DNA from: Bin95 sp965220855
GTDB lineage: Bacteria; Pseudomonadota; Alphaproteobacteria; Bin95
Length of the DNA: 64,000 nucleotides
Direction of reading: 5' to 3'
Assembly: GCA_965220855.1 (NCBI GenBank)
Contig: CBDCQY010000002.1
Coordinates: 186,001 to 250,000 of the forward strand
Part shown: piece after piece, positions 7,868 to 16,225 of the stretch
How positions within the stretch are numbered: position 1 is the first letter of the stretch
Layout of the letters: each line of letters opens with the position of its first letter
Position numbers and translations under genes: made by a program
The notes under the pieces: generated by a model
The model's database searches: none
Told to the model about the DNA's origin: nothing
What the model saw: only the letters and a program-made list of their open reading frames with translations

Positions 7868-9070
7868 ATGCTGTATCTGCCGTTTCTGCGCCGGCTGATC
7901 GCGTTCGGCGCGCTGACGGTGATCGACCACCGTGGAACCGTGCATCGGCTGGAAGGCGAGGGCGGCCCGTCGGCGACGATTCGCATCCATGACGCCTCGG
8001 TCGGGCGCGCCATGCTGCGCAGCGCCGCGCTCGCCGTCGGCGAGGCCTATATGGACGGCCGGCTGACGATCGAGGAAGGCACGCTGTTCGACTTCCTCGC
8101 CATCGCGCTGGAAAATCAGCGCCGCGCCAGACTCCGGGGGGATTTTCGGCTGGCGGCGCTGGCGCACAAGCTGCTCGGCCGCGCCCGCAGCCGCAATCCG
8201 GTCGGCGCGGCCCGGCGCAAGGTCTCGCATCATTACGACCTGAAACCGGAACTGTTCGACCTCTTCCTGGACAGCGACCGGCAATATTCCTGCGCCTATT
8301 TCGCCTCCGACGATGACGATCTGGAAAGCGCGCAGCGGCGCAAGAAGACCCATCTGGCCGCCAAGCTGCTGCTGCGACCGGGCGACCGGGTGCTCGATAT
8401 CGGCTCCGGCTGGGGCGGGCTCGGCCTTTATCTGGCCGGGCTGGAAGAGGTCGATGTGACCGGCGTGACCTTGAGCCACGAGCAGCATGAGATGTCCAAC
8501 CGGCGCGCGGCCGAGCAGGGGCTGGAAGACCGGGTGCGCTTCAAGCTGCTCGACTACCGCGAGGAGGACGGGCGCTATGAGCGCATCGTCTCGGTCGGGA
8601 TGCTGGAGCATGTCGGCGTGCAGCATTACCGCGAGTTCTTCCGCAAGCTGCGCGAACTGCTGACCGATGATGGCGTGGCGCTGGTGCACACCATCGGCTG
8701 CCCGGATTCGCCGGGGCCGGTCAATCCCTGGATCACGCGCTACATCTTCCCCGGCGGCTATCTGCCGACGCTCTCCGAGCTCACGCCGGCGATCGAGGAG
8801 CAGTTCCTGACCGTCACCGACATCGAGGTGCTGAAGCGCCATTACGCGCGCACGCTCAACGCCTGGCGGCGGGGTTTCATGGCCAACTGGGACAAGGCGC
8901 GCGCCATGTATGACGAGCGCTTCTGCCGCATGTGGGAGTTCTATCTGACCTCCTGCGAGGTCAGCTTCCTCGCCGGCATCGTGGCCGTCTATCAGATCCA
9001 GCTCGCGCGCAACGGCGCTTCGGTGCCCGAGACGCGTGACTATATCCACGCTTTCGAAGCCGCCCATTGA
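7868..9070 (+). CDS. cfa: cyclopropane-fatty-acyl-phospholipid synthase
   Basis: Transfers a methylene from SAM to the double bond of unsaturated acyl chains in membrane phospholipids, a stress and stationary-phase modification. 400 residues. The N-terminal lipid-binding domain (1-110) is followed by the methyltransferase core with KVSHHYDLKPELF, SAM motif VLDIGSGWGG (175-184), and GMLEHVG. A conserved Cys in FYLTSCEVSF corresponds to the active-site region of E. coli Cfa. Forty-three bases separate it from rplI, and the TGATG overlap couples it to the thioesterase gene. Confidence 0.93.
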   Translation: MLYLPFLRRLIAFGALTVIDHRGTVHRLEGEGGPSATIRIHDASVGRAMLRSAALAVGEAYMDGRLTIEEGTLFDFLAIALENQRRARLRGDFRLAALAHKLLGRARSRNPVGAARRKVSHHYDLKPELFDLFLDSDRQYSCAYFASDDDDLESAQRRKKTHLAAKLLLRPGDRVLDIGSGWGGLGLYLAGLEEVDVTGVTLSHEQHEMSNRRAAEQGLEDRVRFKLLDYREEDGRYERIVSVGMLEHVGVQHYREFFRKLRELLTDDGVALVHTIGCPDSPGPVNPWITRYIFPGGYLPTLSELTPAIEEQFLTVTDIEVLKRHYARTLNAWRRGFMANWDKARAMYDERFCRMWEFYLTSCEVSFLAGIVAVYQIQLARNGASVPETRDYIHAFEAAH

Positions 9071-9513
9071 TGCAGGACGGTGCGCCGGCAGAGTCCGGCG
9101 ACGCGCTCGCCCGGCGCGTCGCGGCCGCGATGTATGAAGAGGACGCCGCCTCGCGCGGCCTCGGCATCCGGCTGGAGGAAGTGGGCGAAGGCTGGGCGCG
9201 CCTCTCGATGCGGGTCGGGGAGCAGATGCTGAACGGCCACCGGGTCTGCCATGGCGGCTATATCTTCTCGCTGGCGGATTCGGCCATGGCGTTCGCCAGC
9301 AACAGCCGCAACCGGGTTTCGGTGGCGCAGTTCTGCTCCATCTCCTTCCTGCGTCCGGGCCGGGCCGGCCGGCTGCTGCTGGCGGAGGCGCGCGAGCAGA
9401 CGGTCGCCGGGCGGAGCGCCGCCTACCGGGTCGAGGTGCGCGAGGCCGAGGGCGAGGTGGTCGCCGTCTTCTCCGGCGTCGTGCGTCGTCTCGGCGAGCA
9501 GACCATCGTCTGA
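9070..9513 (+). CDS. PaaI-type hotdog thioesterase
   Basis: 147-residue single-hotdog acyl-CoA thioesterase of the PaaI (phenylacetate pathway) type. Motifs: NGHRVCHGGYIFSLADSAMAFASNS, with the HGG loop and the acidic residue of the central helix, then VSVAQFCSISFLRPG. PaaI hydrolyses ring-hydroxylated phenylacetyl-CoA, but no other paa genes are in the window, so a general clearing of misacylated CoA is equally likely. ATG 9070 overlaps the cfa stop. Confidence 0.88.
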   Translation: MQDGAPAESGDALARRVAAAMYEEDAASRGLGIRLEEVGEGWARLSMRVGEQMLNGHRVCHGGYIFSLADSAMAFASNSRNRVSVAQFCSISFLRPGRAGRLLLAEAREQTVAGRSAAYRVEVREAEGEVVAVFSGVVRRLGEQTIV

Positions 9514-9608
9514 GCGCGCCCTTCAGCCGCCGCTCGGCAATATCGGCCCGTTCCTGTGATACACAGGCCGGCCGATTCGGATCGTAGCTGGACAGGGGAG
9601 GCGAGGCG

Positions 9609-10502
9609 ATGGCGCGGGCGCGGGCCAACGGGATCGAGATCGAGTATGAGTTCAGGGGGCCGGCCGGGGGCGAGCCGATCGTCATGATCGGCGGGCTCGG
9701 GATGCAGCTGATCTCCTGGCCGGAGGCGCTGATCGACGGGCTGGTCGAGGCCGGCTTCCGCCCGCTGCTGTTCGACAATCGCGATGCGGGGCTTTCGACG
9801 CGCTTCGACGAGGCCGGGCCGGCCGATATCGCCCGCGCCTTCAGGCAGGCCCGGGCCGGCGAGCCGGTGACCGCGCCTTACACCATCGAGGACATGGCCG
9901 ATGACGCCGCCGGCCTGCTGGATGCGCTGGGCATTCCGGCGGCGCATATTTATGGCAGTTCCAATGGCGGGGCGATCGCGCAGCTGGTAGCCATCCGCCA
10001 TCCCGGGAAGACCCGCTCGCTGATCTCCGTCATGGCGACCTCGGGCCGGCGCGGCCTGCCGCGGCCCAGCAAGGCGGCGTCCGAGTGGCTGAACGCGCCG
10101 CGCCCGGCCGAGCAGGACCGGGAGACCTTCATGGCGCTCGCCTGGGAGCAGAACCGCATCATGGGCTCGCCCGGCCATCCGCGCGACGAGGCGGGCGTGA
10201 AGGCGCGCGCCGGCGCGCTCTGGGACCGCGCCTATTACCCGCCCGGCCACGGTCGCCACCTGCTGGCCAGCATCGCGTCCGGCGACAGCCGCTGCGCGCG
10301 CCTCGGCGAGATCGCGGCCCCCACCATGGTGATCCACGGCGCCGACGACCCGCTGGTGCCGGTCGGGCAGGGCGAGGATGTGAAAAATTCGATCCCCGGC
10401 GCGCGCATGACGGTCATCGACGGCATGGGCCACGACATCCCGGACGGCGCCGCGCCGCTGGTGGTCGAGGCGGTGCTGGAAAACGCCCGCCGCGCAGGCT
10501 GA
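9609..10502 (+). CDS. alpha/beta-fold hydrolase
   Basis: 297 residues with a standard alpha/beta-hydrolase layout: HGxG-like oxyanion segment MIGGLGMQ (26-33), DNRDAGLST, the nucleophile elbow GSSNGG with Ser118, a probable acid in HGADDPLVP, and His in GMGHDIPDG near residue 275. No signal peptide. The sequence is closest in style to proteobacterial hydrolases annotated as lactone or ester hydrolases; the substrate is not predictable. Preceded by a good Shine-Dalgarno (GGGGAGGCGAGG). Confidence 0.88.
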   Translation: MARARANGIEIEYEFRGPAGGEPIVMIGGLGMQLISWPEALIDGLVEAGFRPLLFDNRDAGLSTRFDEAGPADIARAFRQARAGEPVTAPYTIEDMADDAAGLLDALGIPAAHIYGSSNGGAIAQLVAIRHPGKTRSLISVMATSGRRGLPRPSKAASEWLNAPRPAEQDRETFMALAWEQNRIMGSPGHPRDEAGVKARAGALWDRAYYPPGHGRHLLASIASGDSRCARLGEIAAPTMVIHGADDPLVPVGQGEDVKNSIPGARMTVIDGMGHDIPDGAAPLVVEAVLENARRAG

Positions 10503-10577
10503 CCGAAGCGCAACCGCCGGTCATGGCGCTTTCGGGCACTGTGCTCGACCCGCGCTTGCATGGCTCCGTGTGACGGC

Positions 10578-10606
10578 TTGACGCAGAATTCGTAATCCTG
10601 CAAGAT
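10578..10606 (+). promoter_or_regulatory. candidate promoter for the first 12-Cys gene
   Basis: TTGACG (10578-10583), 17-base spacer, CAAGAT (10601-10606), followed 39 bases later by the ATG of the secreted cysteine-rich gene. It differs from the block shared by the four minus-strand paralogues. Confidence 0.4.
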
Positions 10607-10645
10607 CGGAGGCGTGGACAAGGGGGCTGGCTGAGGAGAGAGGAT

Positions 10646-11218
10646 ATGACGAGGCTCGCGAAATGCCTGTGCGTGGCGCTGCTGGCCGGTTTCCTGTCCG
10701 GCGCTTCCGATCGGGCCTTGGCGCAGGAAACCTGCGCTTACACTCTGTACCATGGGGATTCGGAGTGTTTGACTGCAAGTTGGAAGAATCGCGGACTTTG
10801 GAGAACAAACAGGTTCTGGGTCAAGAATGAATGTTCCAATTACGGGACAGTTATAGCCCTGGTTCGTTTTGGTCGTAAGTACATAGCGCGAAGAAATCTC
10901 CAAGATTCAAACACTGTGACGGACACCAAAGGCACCACCATCAACCAGGTGCAGTGCTGCAAGTTGAGCAACACCATTTGCAGGTTATCGGAAGTGGCTG
11001 GAAGTAGCCAAAATTGTCGAACGGAATTCGAGCGCAGTCCAGCAAATGAAAGCTGTAGCATTGGCAGTATTAGTTGGGACGACAGTACAAAGAAATGCAT
11101 CTTAGAAACGGGTTGTAATTTTGAGGACGGCTTGTCGAGGAACGCCGACTCGTTCAGGTTCCCCAACGTTCATAAATTACAAAACTGTAATGGCAGGTTA
11201 AAAACCAGCGCATGTTAA
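10646..11218 (+). CDS. secreted 12-cysteine protein, family member 1 (function unknown)
   Basis: 190 residues. A clear Sec signal peptide occupies about residues 1-26 (hydrophobic core VALLAGFLSG, cleavage after ALA-Q). The mature part has exactly 12 cysteines in the same order as five other proteins in this window, including an adjacent CC pair (QCC) and a Cys as the final residue. This is the most diverged member: it keeps HGDSECLTASWKN, NYGTVIALV and KLQNCNGRL but has little else in common. Six disulfides in the periplasm or outside the cell are a reasonable inference. The mature region is visibly less GC-rich than the signal-peptide region and the neighbours. I recognise no known family. 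Confidence 0.8.
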   Translation: MTRLAKCLCVALLAGFLSGASDRALAQETCAYTLYHGDSECLTASWKNRGLWRTNRFWVKNECSNYGTVIALVRFGRKYIARRNLQDSNTVTDTKGTTINQVQCCKLSNTICRLSEVAGSSQNCRTEFERSPANESCSIGSISWDDSTKKCILETGCNFEDGLSRNADSFRFPNVHKLQNCNGRLKTSAC

Positions 11219-11302
11219 ACTTTAAATCGTAGTCATCTCGGCGGTTGGGGGTCGAACCGAAGAGATGTTCCCGACCCGGAACTCGCCTCGGGCGCTCCGG
11301 CG

Positions 11303-12310
11303 CTATGTCCCGGACGAAGCCTCGGCGTCGTGCAGGTGGCAGGCGGCCCAGTGGGCGGGCTGGATTTCGCGCAGCGCCGGCGGCTCGCTGCGGCAGCGGT
11401 CCATGGCGTAGGGGCAGCGCGAGTGGAAATGGCAGCCTGACGGCGGGTTGATCGGGCTCGGCACATCGCCGGTCAGAATCACCCGCCGGCGCCCGCGCGC
11501 CCGCGCCTTCGGCACCGGCACCGCCGAGAGCAGCGCCTCCGTATAGGGGTGCAGCGGCGTCTCGAACAGGCTGGTCTTGTCGGTGATCTCCACGATGCGC
11601 CCGAGATACATCACCGCCACCCGGTGGCTGATATGCTCCACCACCGCCAGATCGTGCGCGACGAACAGGAAGGAGAGCCGGAGCTCGTCCTGCAGGTCCA
11701 TCAGCAGATTGATGATCTGCGCCTGGATCGAGACGTCGAGCGCCGAGACCGGTTCGTCGCCGATGATGAGCTCGGGATTGAGCGCCAGCGCGCGGGCGAT
11801 GCCGATGCGCTGGCGCTGGCCGCCGGAAAATTCGTGCGGATAGGAGGCCAGATGCCGCCGTCCGAGGCCGACGCGCTCGAACAGCGCCTCGACGCGCTCC
11901 TCGCGCTCCCGGCCCTCCGCGACGCCGTGAATGCCCATCGGCTCGCCGACGATGGCGGCCGCCGACATGCGCGGATTGAGCGAGGCGTAGGGGTCCTGGA
12001 AGATCATCTGCATCCGCCGGCGATAGGGCATCATGGCGGCCGGCTCGAGCGCGGTGATGTCTTCGCCCGCAAGCCGGATGCTGCCCTCGGTCGGCTCCAG
12101 CAGCTTCAGCACCGTGCGCCCGACGGTGGACTTGCCGCAGCCGGACTCGCCCACCAGCCCCAGCGTCTCGCCGCGCCCGATCTCGAAGGAAACCCCGTCC
12201 ACGGCGTGCACCTGGCCCGCGACGCGCGAGAAGACGCCCTTGTAGATCGGGAAATATTTCTTGAGGCCGCTGACTTCGAGCAGCGGCCCGCCCGCTTCCG
12301 GCGCGTTCAT
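11303..12310 (-). CDS. peptide/nickel-type ABC transporter ATP-binding protein (DppF-like)
   Basis: 335-residue ATPase of the dipeptide/oligopeptide import family. Walker A GESGCGKST, signature SGGQRQR, Walker B region LIIGDEPVSALD, and the C-terminal oligopeptide-ABC domain with CHFHSRCPYAMDRC, whose cysteines in some relatives hold an Fe-S cluster. ATG 12310 is chosen because it overlaps the upstream partner's stop (ATGA). It is paired with the DppD-like gene and divergent from a matching binding protein, but no permease genes are adjacent. Confidence 0.92.
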   Translation of the reverse strand: MNAPEAGGPLLEVSGLKKYFPIYKGVFSRVAGQVHAVDGVSFEIGRGETLGLVGESGCGKSTVGRTVLKLLEPTEGSIRLAGEDITALEPAAMMPYRRRMQMIFQDPYASLNPRMSAAAIVGEPMGIHGVAEGREREERVEALFERVGLGRRHLASYPHEFSGGQRQRIGIARALALNPELIIGDEPVSALDVSIQAQIINLLMDLQDELRLSFLFVAHDLAVVEHISHRVAVMYLGRIVEITDKTSLFETPLHPYTEALLSAVPVPKARARGRRRVILTGDVPSPINPPSGCHFHSRCPYAMDRCRSEPPALREIQPAHWAACHLHDAEASSGT

Positions 12311-13359
12311 GCCGCGTCTCCCAGCACCCGGTCGGCGTGCCAGCAGGCGACCGCGTGGCCCGGCCGGCGCGTTTCGAGCGGCGGATAGGCCCGCCGGCAT
12401 TCCTCCGTCGCATAGCCGCAGCGCGGCGCGAAGGCGCAGCCCGGCGGCAGCCGGGCGAGCGAGGGCACCATGCCCTCGATCTCGTTCAGCCGCGCGCGCC
12501 CGTGCTCGTTGCGCGCCGCCGCCTCCACATTGGGAATCGCGCCCAGCAGGCCCTGCGTATAGGGGTGGCCCGGATGGTCGAACAGCTCATCGACCTCCGC
12601 CTCCTCCACCTTGCGCCCGGCATACATCACCACCACCCGGTCGGCGTTTTCCGCCACCACGCCCATATCGTGGGTGATGAGCACGATAGCCTGGCCGAGG
12701 CCGCGCTGCGTCTCGCGCATCAGCTCCAGGATTTGCGCCTGGATGGTCACGTCGAGCGCCGTGGTCGGCTCGTCGGCGATCAGCACTTTCGGGTTGCAGG
12801 AGATCGCCATGGCGATCATCACCCGCTGGCGCATGCCGCCGGAAAGCTGGTGGGGATAGGAATGCGCCCGGCGCTCGGGCTCGGGAATATGGACCTGGCG
12901 CAGCATCTCGATCGCCCGGTCCATGGCGTCGCGTTTCGAGAGCCCCTGATGCAGCGCGATCGCCTCGCCGATCTGCTTGCCGACCGTGAACAGCGGGTTG
13001 AGCGAGGTCATCGGCTCCTGGAAGATCATCGAGATCTCGTTGCCGCGCACCGCCTCCATCTCCGCCTCGCTCGCCTCCAGCAGGTTGCGCCCCTCCAGGC
13101 GCACCGACCCTCCGACGATGCGCCCCGGCGGGTTGGCCACCAGACGCAGGATGGAGAGCGCCGTCACGCTCTTGCCGCAGCCGGACTCGCCCACCACGCC
13201 CAGCGTCTCGCCGCGCCGCACATCGTAGGAGACGCCATCGACCGCCCGCACCACGCCGTCGGCGGTGAAGAAGTGGGTCTGCAGGTTCTCGACCTGAAGC
13301 ACGCGCTCGGGCGAGAGCTCGCGATCCCGCTCTTGTTCGCTGGGCGCGGTTCGGTCCAT
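12307..13359 (-). CDS. peptide/nickel-type ABC transporter ATP-binding protein (DppD-like)
   Basis: 350 residues; the second ATPase of the importer. Walker A GESGCGKSVTAL, signature SGGMRQRV, Walker B VLIADEPTTALD, and a C-terminal oligopeptide domain with CAFAPRCGYATEEC. It energises uptake together with DppF through two inner-membrane permeases that are not encoded here. It is transcribed away from the binding-protein gene across a 105-base gap. Confidence 0.92.
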   Translation of the reverse strand: MDRTAPSEQERDRELSPERVLQVENLQTHFFTADGVVRAVDGVSYDVRRGETLGVVGESGCGKSVTALSILRLVANPPGRIVGGSVRLEGRNLLEASEAEMEAVRGNEISMIFQEPMTSLNPLFTVGKQIGEAIALHQGLSKRDAMDRAIEMLRQVHIPEPERRAHSYPHQLSGGMRQRVMIAMAISCNPKVLIADEPTTALDVTIQAQILELMRETQRGLGQAIVLITHDMGVVAENADRVVVMYAGRKVEEAEVDELFDHPGHPYTQGLLGAIPNVEAAARNEHGRARLNEIEGMVPSLARLPPGCAFAPRCGYATEECRRAYPPLETRRPGHAVACWHADRVLGDAA

Positions 13360-13396
13360 AATCCATGCTCCTCAACAAGCGGCCGGTTCCGGGGCG

Positions 13397-13416
13397 ATGC
13401 TCCGGCGACCGAGCAT
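13397..13416. promoter_or_regulatory. inverted repeat in the divergent ABC-transporter promoter region
   Basis: ATGCTC - 8 bases - GAGCAT forms a perfect dyad midway between the divergent ATPase and binding-protein genes, where an operator for a shared regulator would be expected. No regulator gene is adjacent. The short arm length makes chance occurrence possible. Confidence 0.25.
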
Positions 13417-13464
13417 ACCGCATCCGGGGCCGGAACGGTCCCCAGGCAAGCAGGGAGAAGCAGC

Positions 13465-15156
13465 ATGGCCCGAAAAGGCTTTCTGAATCCGAACTGGACG
13501 AGGCGTCACTTCTTGCAGGGGAGCGCCGCGGTTGCGGCGGCCGGGGCCTGGGGCCTGAATGCGCGCCGGGCGAATGCGGCCATCCCGATGGAGTATGACG
13601 GCTCCAAGTTCAAGCTCGCGGCCCCGGAGGCCAACCCCAAGTCGGGCGGCGTGCTGCGCTACGGCATCACCATGCGCCCGCCGCACCTGGATTTCCACCA
13701 GTCCGGCACGGTCAACAATCTCGGCAGCCAGGGCTGCATGTATGACAATCTGATTCGCCGCAACCCGCTCGACAGCGGCCAGTCGATCATTCCCGATCTG
13801 GCCCACAGCTGGGAGATCTCCAAGGACGGCAAGAGCTACACCTTCTTCCTGCGCAAGGGCGTGCATTTCTCCGACGGCGCGGAGCTGACGGCCGACGATG
13901 TGAAGGCGACCTTCGACCGCATCACCAAGCCGCCTTCCGGCATCAGCATCCCGCGCAGCGCGCTGTTCACCTCGGTGGACGAGGTGGTGGCGCGCGACAA
14001 GCACACGGTCGAGTTCCGGCTGTCCGTGCCGCGCCCGCCGGCCTTCATCATGGGCGCGATCGCCAGCGGCTGGAACGGCATCGTGCGCAAGAAGACCCTG
14101 GAGGACAACAATTACAATCTGCGCAAGACGCTCGATGTGCCCGGCACCGGGCCGTTCCGCAGCGTCAAGCGGGTCGAGCAGGAAATCTGGGTGATGCAGA
14201 AGAACCCGGATTACTGGATGGAAGGGCTGCCCTATCTGGATGGCATCGAGTTCTATCACGGCCTGCCCTTCTCGCCGGAGCTCGGCTCCGCCTTCCTCTC
14301 GGGACGCACCGACTATGCCCGCCTGATCGACCCGGTGACCCGCAAGGAAGCCGACGGGCGCAACGACATGACCGCGACCGACTATTACCAGAGCGTCATC
14401 CAGGCGGTGTGGGTCAACGCCACCCGCGAGCCGTTCAACGACCCGCGCGTGCGCCGCGCCATGCACCTCGTCTTCGACCGGCCGGTGCTGGTCGATGTCG
14501 TCAAGGATGTCGCGCCGATGATGGTCGGCGGCTTCATCTATCCGTTCTCGGATGTGGCGACGCCGAAGGACGACCTGCTGAAGCGCCCCGGCTACCAGCC
14601 CGACACGACCGCCTCGATCAAGGAGGCGCGGGCGCTGCTCGCCGCCGCCGGCTATGCCGACGGCATCAAGGGGCTGGACTTCGTGGTGCGCGAGGTGGCG
14701 ACCTTCAAGCTCTGGTCGCAGGCGGTCCAGGCCATGCTGCAACAGGCGCTCAACATCGAGTGCAACCTCCGCACGGTGGTGGAGTCGGTCTGGTTCGACG
14801 ACACCAATAACGGCAAGTTCGACCTGTCGGTGGGCGCCATCGTCTCGGCCCTGATCGACCCCTCGGACTATTTCAACGCCTGGTATGGCAAGGGCGGCCC
14901 GCAGAACTACTCGCAGTGGGAAGACCCGCGCTTTACCGAGCTGCTGCAGGTCATCGACAGCGAGGTCGATCCGGTGAAGCGCCAGCAGGCGATCACCGCC
15001 GCCGAAATGGTGATGGAGGAGAACCCGCCGCTGTTGCCGATCTCCTGGGAGAAGATCAACGACGGCTGGTACAACTACGTCAAGGGCCACAACCCCTACG
15101 ACTATTTCGGCATCTATGACGTCGTGCGGATGGACACCTTCTGGCTCGACAAGTAG
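13465..15156 (+). CDS. ABC transporter substrate-binding protein, peptide/nickel (SBP_bac_5) family
   Basis: 563 residues. The N-terminus has a twin-arginine signal (NWTRRHFLQGS, hydrophobic stretch, cleavage near ARRANA-A), so the protein is probably folded before export to the periplasm. The SBP_bac_5 fold is shown by SGGVLRYGITMRPPHLDF, PDLAHSWEISKDGKSYTFFLRKGVHFSDG, and DPRVRRAMHLVFDR. It delivers oligopeptides or related solutes to the importer; the ligand is unknown. Shine-Dalgarno AGGGAGAAG precedes ATG 13465. A strong terminator follows. Confidence 0.93.
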   Translation: MARKGFLNPNWTRRHFLQGSAAVAAAGAWGLNARRANAAIPMEYDGSKFKLAAPEANPKSGGVLRYGITMRPPHLDFHQSGTVNNLGSQGCMYDNLIRRNPLDSGQSIIPDLAHSWEISKDGKSYTFFLRKGVHFSDGAELTADDVKATFDRITKPPSGISIPRSALFTSVDEVVARDKHTVEFRLSVPRPPAFIMGAIASGWNGIVRKKTLEDNNYNLRKTLDVPGTGPFRSVKRVEQEIWVMQKNPDYWMEGLPYLDGIEFYHGLPFSPELGSAFLSGRTDYARLIDPVTRKEADGRNDMTATDYYQSVIQAVWVNATREPFNDPRVRRAMHLVFDRPVLVDVVKDVAPMMVGGFIYPFSDVATPKDDLLKRPGYQPDTTASIKEARALLAAAGYADGIKGLDFVVREVATFKLWSQAVQAMLQQALNIECNLRTVVESVWFDDTNNGKFDLSVGAIVSALIDPSDYFNAWYGKGGPQNYSQWEDPRFTELLQVIDSEVDPVKRQQAITAAEMVMEENPPLLPISWEKINDGWYNYVKGHNPYDYFGIYDVVRMDTFWLDK

Positions 15157-15183
15157 CCGCCGGTCGCCACCCGTATAACTTTG

Positions 15184-15220
15184 CAGGCCCGCGTCGCTCC
15201 GGCGCGGGCCTGTCTTCTCT
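15184..15220 (+). terminator. rho-independent terminator after the binding-protein gene
   Basis: CAGGCCCGCG (15184-15193) pairs perfectly with CGCGGGCCTG (15203-15212) across a 9-base loop, followed by the T-rich TCTTCTCTT. It lies 28 bases after the stop. Confidence 0.8.
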
Positions 15221-15233
15221 TGGCCGAGCGCTC

Positions 15234-15302
15234 ATGCCGCATCTGCTGATCTTCGCCGGCCTCTGCCTGCTGGGCGCGCTCGCGAGCTGCATCCTTGTTT
15301 GA
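15234..15302 (+). CDS. possible 22-residue lipobox micro-ORF
   Basis: ATG at 15234 opens a 22-residue frame (MPHLLIFAGLCLLGALASCILV) whose end resembles a lipoprotein signal with LGALASC. It overlaps the presumed TTG start of the lipoprotein gene by eight bases, so it could be a tiny lipoprotein, a leader peptide coupling translation of that gene, or chance in GC-rich DNA. It is too short to decide. Confidence 0.3.
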   Translation: MPHLLIFAGLCLLGALASCILV

Positions 15303-16107
15303 CCGGTTGCGGCTGCTGCTGGCGGCGGCCGCGTTGCTGCTGGCCGCCTGCCAGCCGGTCCCGCTGGTCATGGAGCGCGACAAGGCGAGCCGCCTGCTGG
15401 CGGTGCCGGACAGCCTGAGCGTCGAGATCGGGCGCATCGCCGGGGTCGGGCCGGAGCTGGAGGCCGAGCTGCGCGGGCGGCTGGAGACGGCCCTGCAGCA
15501 TCGCGGCCTGCTGGCGACGGCGCGGGGCGGCAATCTGCTGAGCTATCTGCTGGTCGGGCGTCTGGCCTCGCAGGCGGGCGGGCGGCCGCGCCTCGAGTGG
15601 GAGCTGCGCGCCTGGGACGGCAGCCCGGTCGCGCGCCTCGCCTTCCCGGCGAGCGAGCCGGAGCCGCGTTTCGACGCGCTGGCGGAGGCGGTCGCGAACG
15701 CCGTCCGGTCGGACGGGCGGGGCGAGGGCGCGCCGCGCCTCAAGGTCTCGCTCGCGCCGATCGTTGCGCCGGATCCGGAGGCGGCGGCGCCGCTCGCCCG
15801 CGCCGTGGAGGCGGCGCTGGCGCGGCGGGGCTTCGAGGCGCCGCCCGCGAGCGCGCCGAGCCACCTGCATGTGTTCGGCGAGGTGGCGCTCGGCCCGATC
15901 CATGCGGGGCTGCGGCGGCTGCGGCTGGTCTGGCGGGTCCGCTGGTCCGACGGACGCGAGATCGGCGATGTCGAACAGTCCGATCTGGTGCTGGTCGAGG
16001 AGCTGGAGCGGGGTTGGGGCCCGCTGGCCCCGGAGATCGCGGACGGCGCGGCGGCGGGGATCGCGGAGCTTGCGCTCGGGGCGTGGCGGGCGCGCGGCCG
16101 GCCTTGA
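15295..16107 (+). CDS. predicted outer-membrane/periplasmic lipoprotein
   Basis: 270 residues, unrecognised. A signal with lipobox LLLAAC places the lipidated Cys at residue 19. The mature part has two similar halves (about 45-125 and 140-265), each with a predicted alpha-beta pattern and a strand-rich WELRAWDGSPVA / WRVRWSDGREI motif, which suggests an internal repeat. The start is uncertain: TTG 15295 gives the best signal, and TTG 15307 is in frame. The extreme C-terminal codons (GAWRARG) coincide with a decayed repeat of the 3' end of the gene at 17845, so the gene's original tail may have been replaced. Confidence 0.65.
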   Translation: MFDRLRLLLAAAALLLAACQPVPLVMERDKASRLLAVPDSLSVEIGRIAGVGPELEAELRGRLETALQHRGLLATARGGNLLSYLLVGRLASQAGGRPRLEWELRAWDGSPVARLAFPASEPEPRFDALAEAVANAVRSDGRGEGAPRLKVSLAPIVAPDPEAAAPLARAVEAALARRGFEAPPASAPSHLHVFGEVALGPIHAGLRRLRLVWRVRWSDGREIGDVEQSDLVLVEELERGWGPLAPEIADGAAAGIAELALGAWRARGRP

Positions 16108-16195
16108 GCGTGCGGAGCGCCATGGGCGGCGTCAGCGCCCGAACCGCGCCACCCGTCGGTCGAAGGAGGCGCGGTCATAGCCGAATGCGCTTCGA
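16073..16195 (-). pseudogene. remnant of the 3' end of the uncharacterised gene at 17845-18456 (copy A)
   Basis: About 120 bases align with the last third of the intact gene at 17845-18456. Shared blocks include GCGTGGCGGGCGCG, TGGGCGGCGTCAGC and GCGGTCATAGCCG in the same order and orientation. The minus-strand frame is interrupted (TGA after FGYDRASFDRRVARFGR). It lies directly 3' of the Cys-rich gene, as the intact copy lies 3' of another Cys-rich copy, so it is a relic of a tandem duplication. Confidence 0.6.
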
Positions 16196-16225
16196 CCCGG
16201 CGAGAAACCGGCCCGATTTCTACGA

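Noticed and set aside
11241..11302. tRNA-like GGTTGGGGGTCGAACC stretch after the first 12-Cys gene
   Set aside because: Only the T-loop-like GTCGAAC is present; no acceptor or anticodon stems can be drawn.
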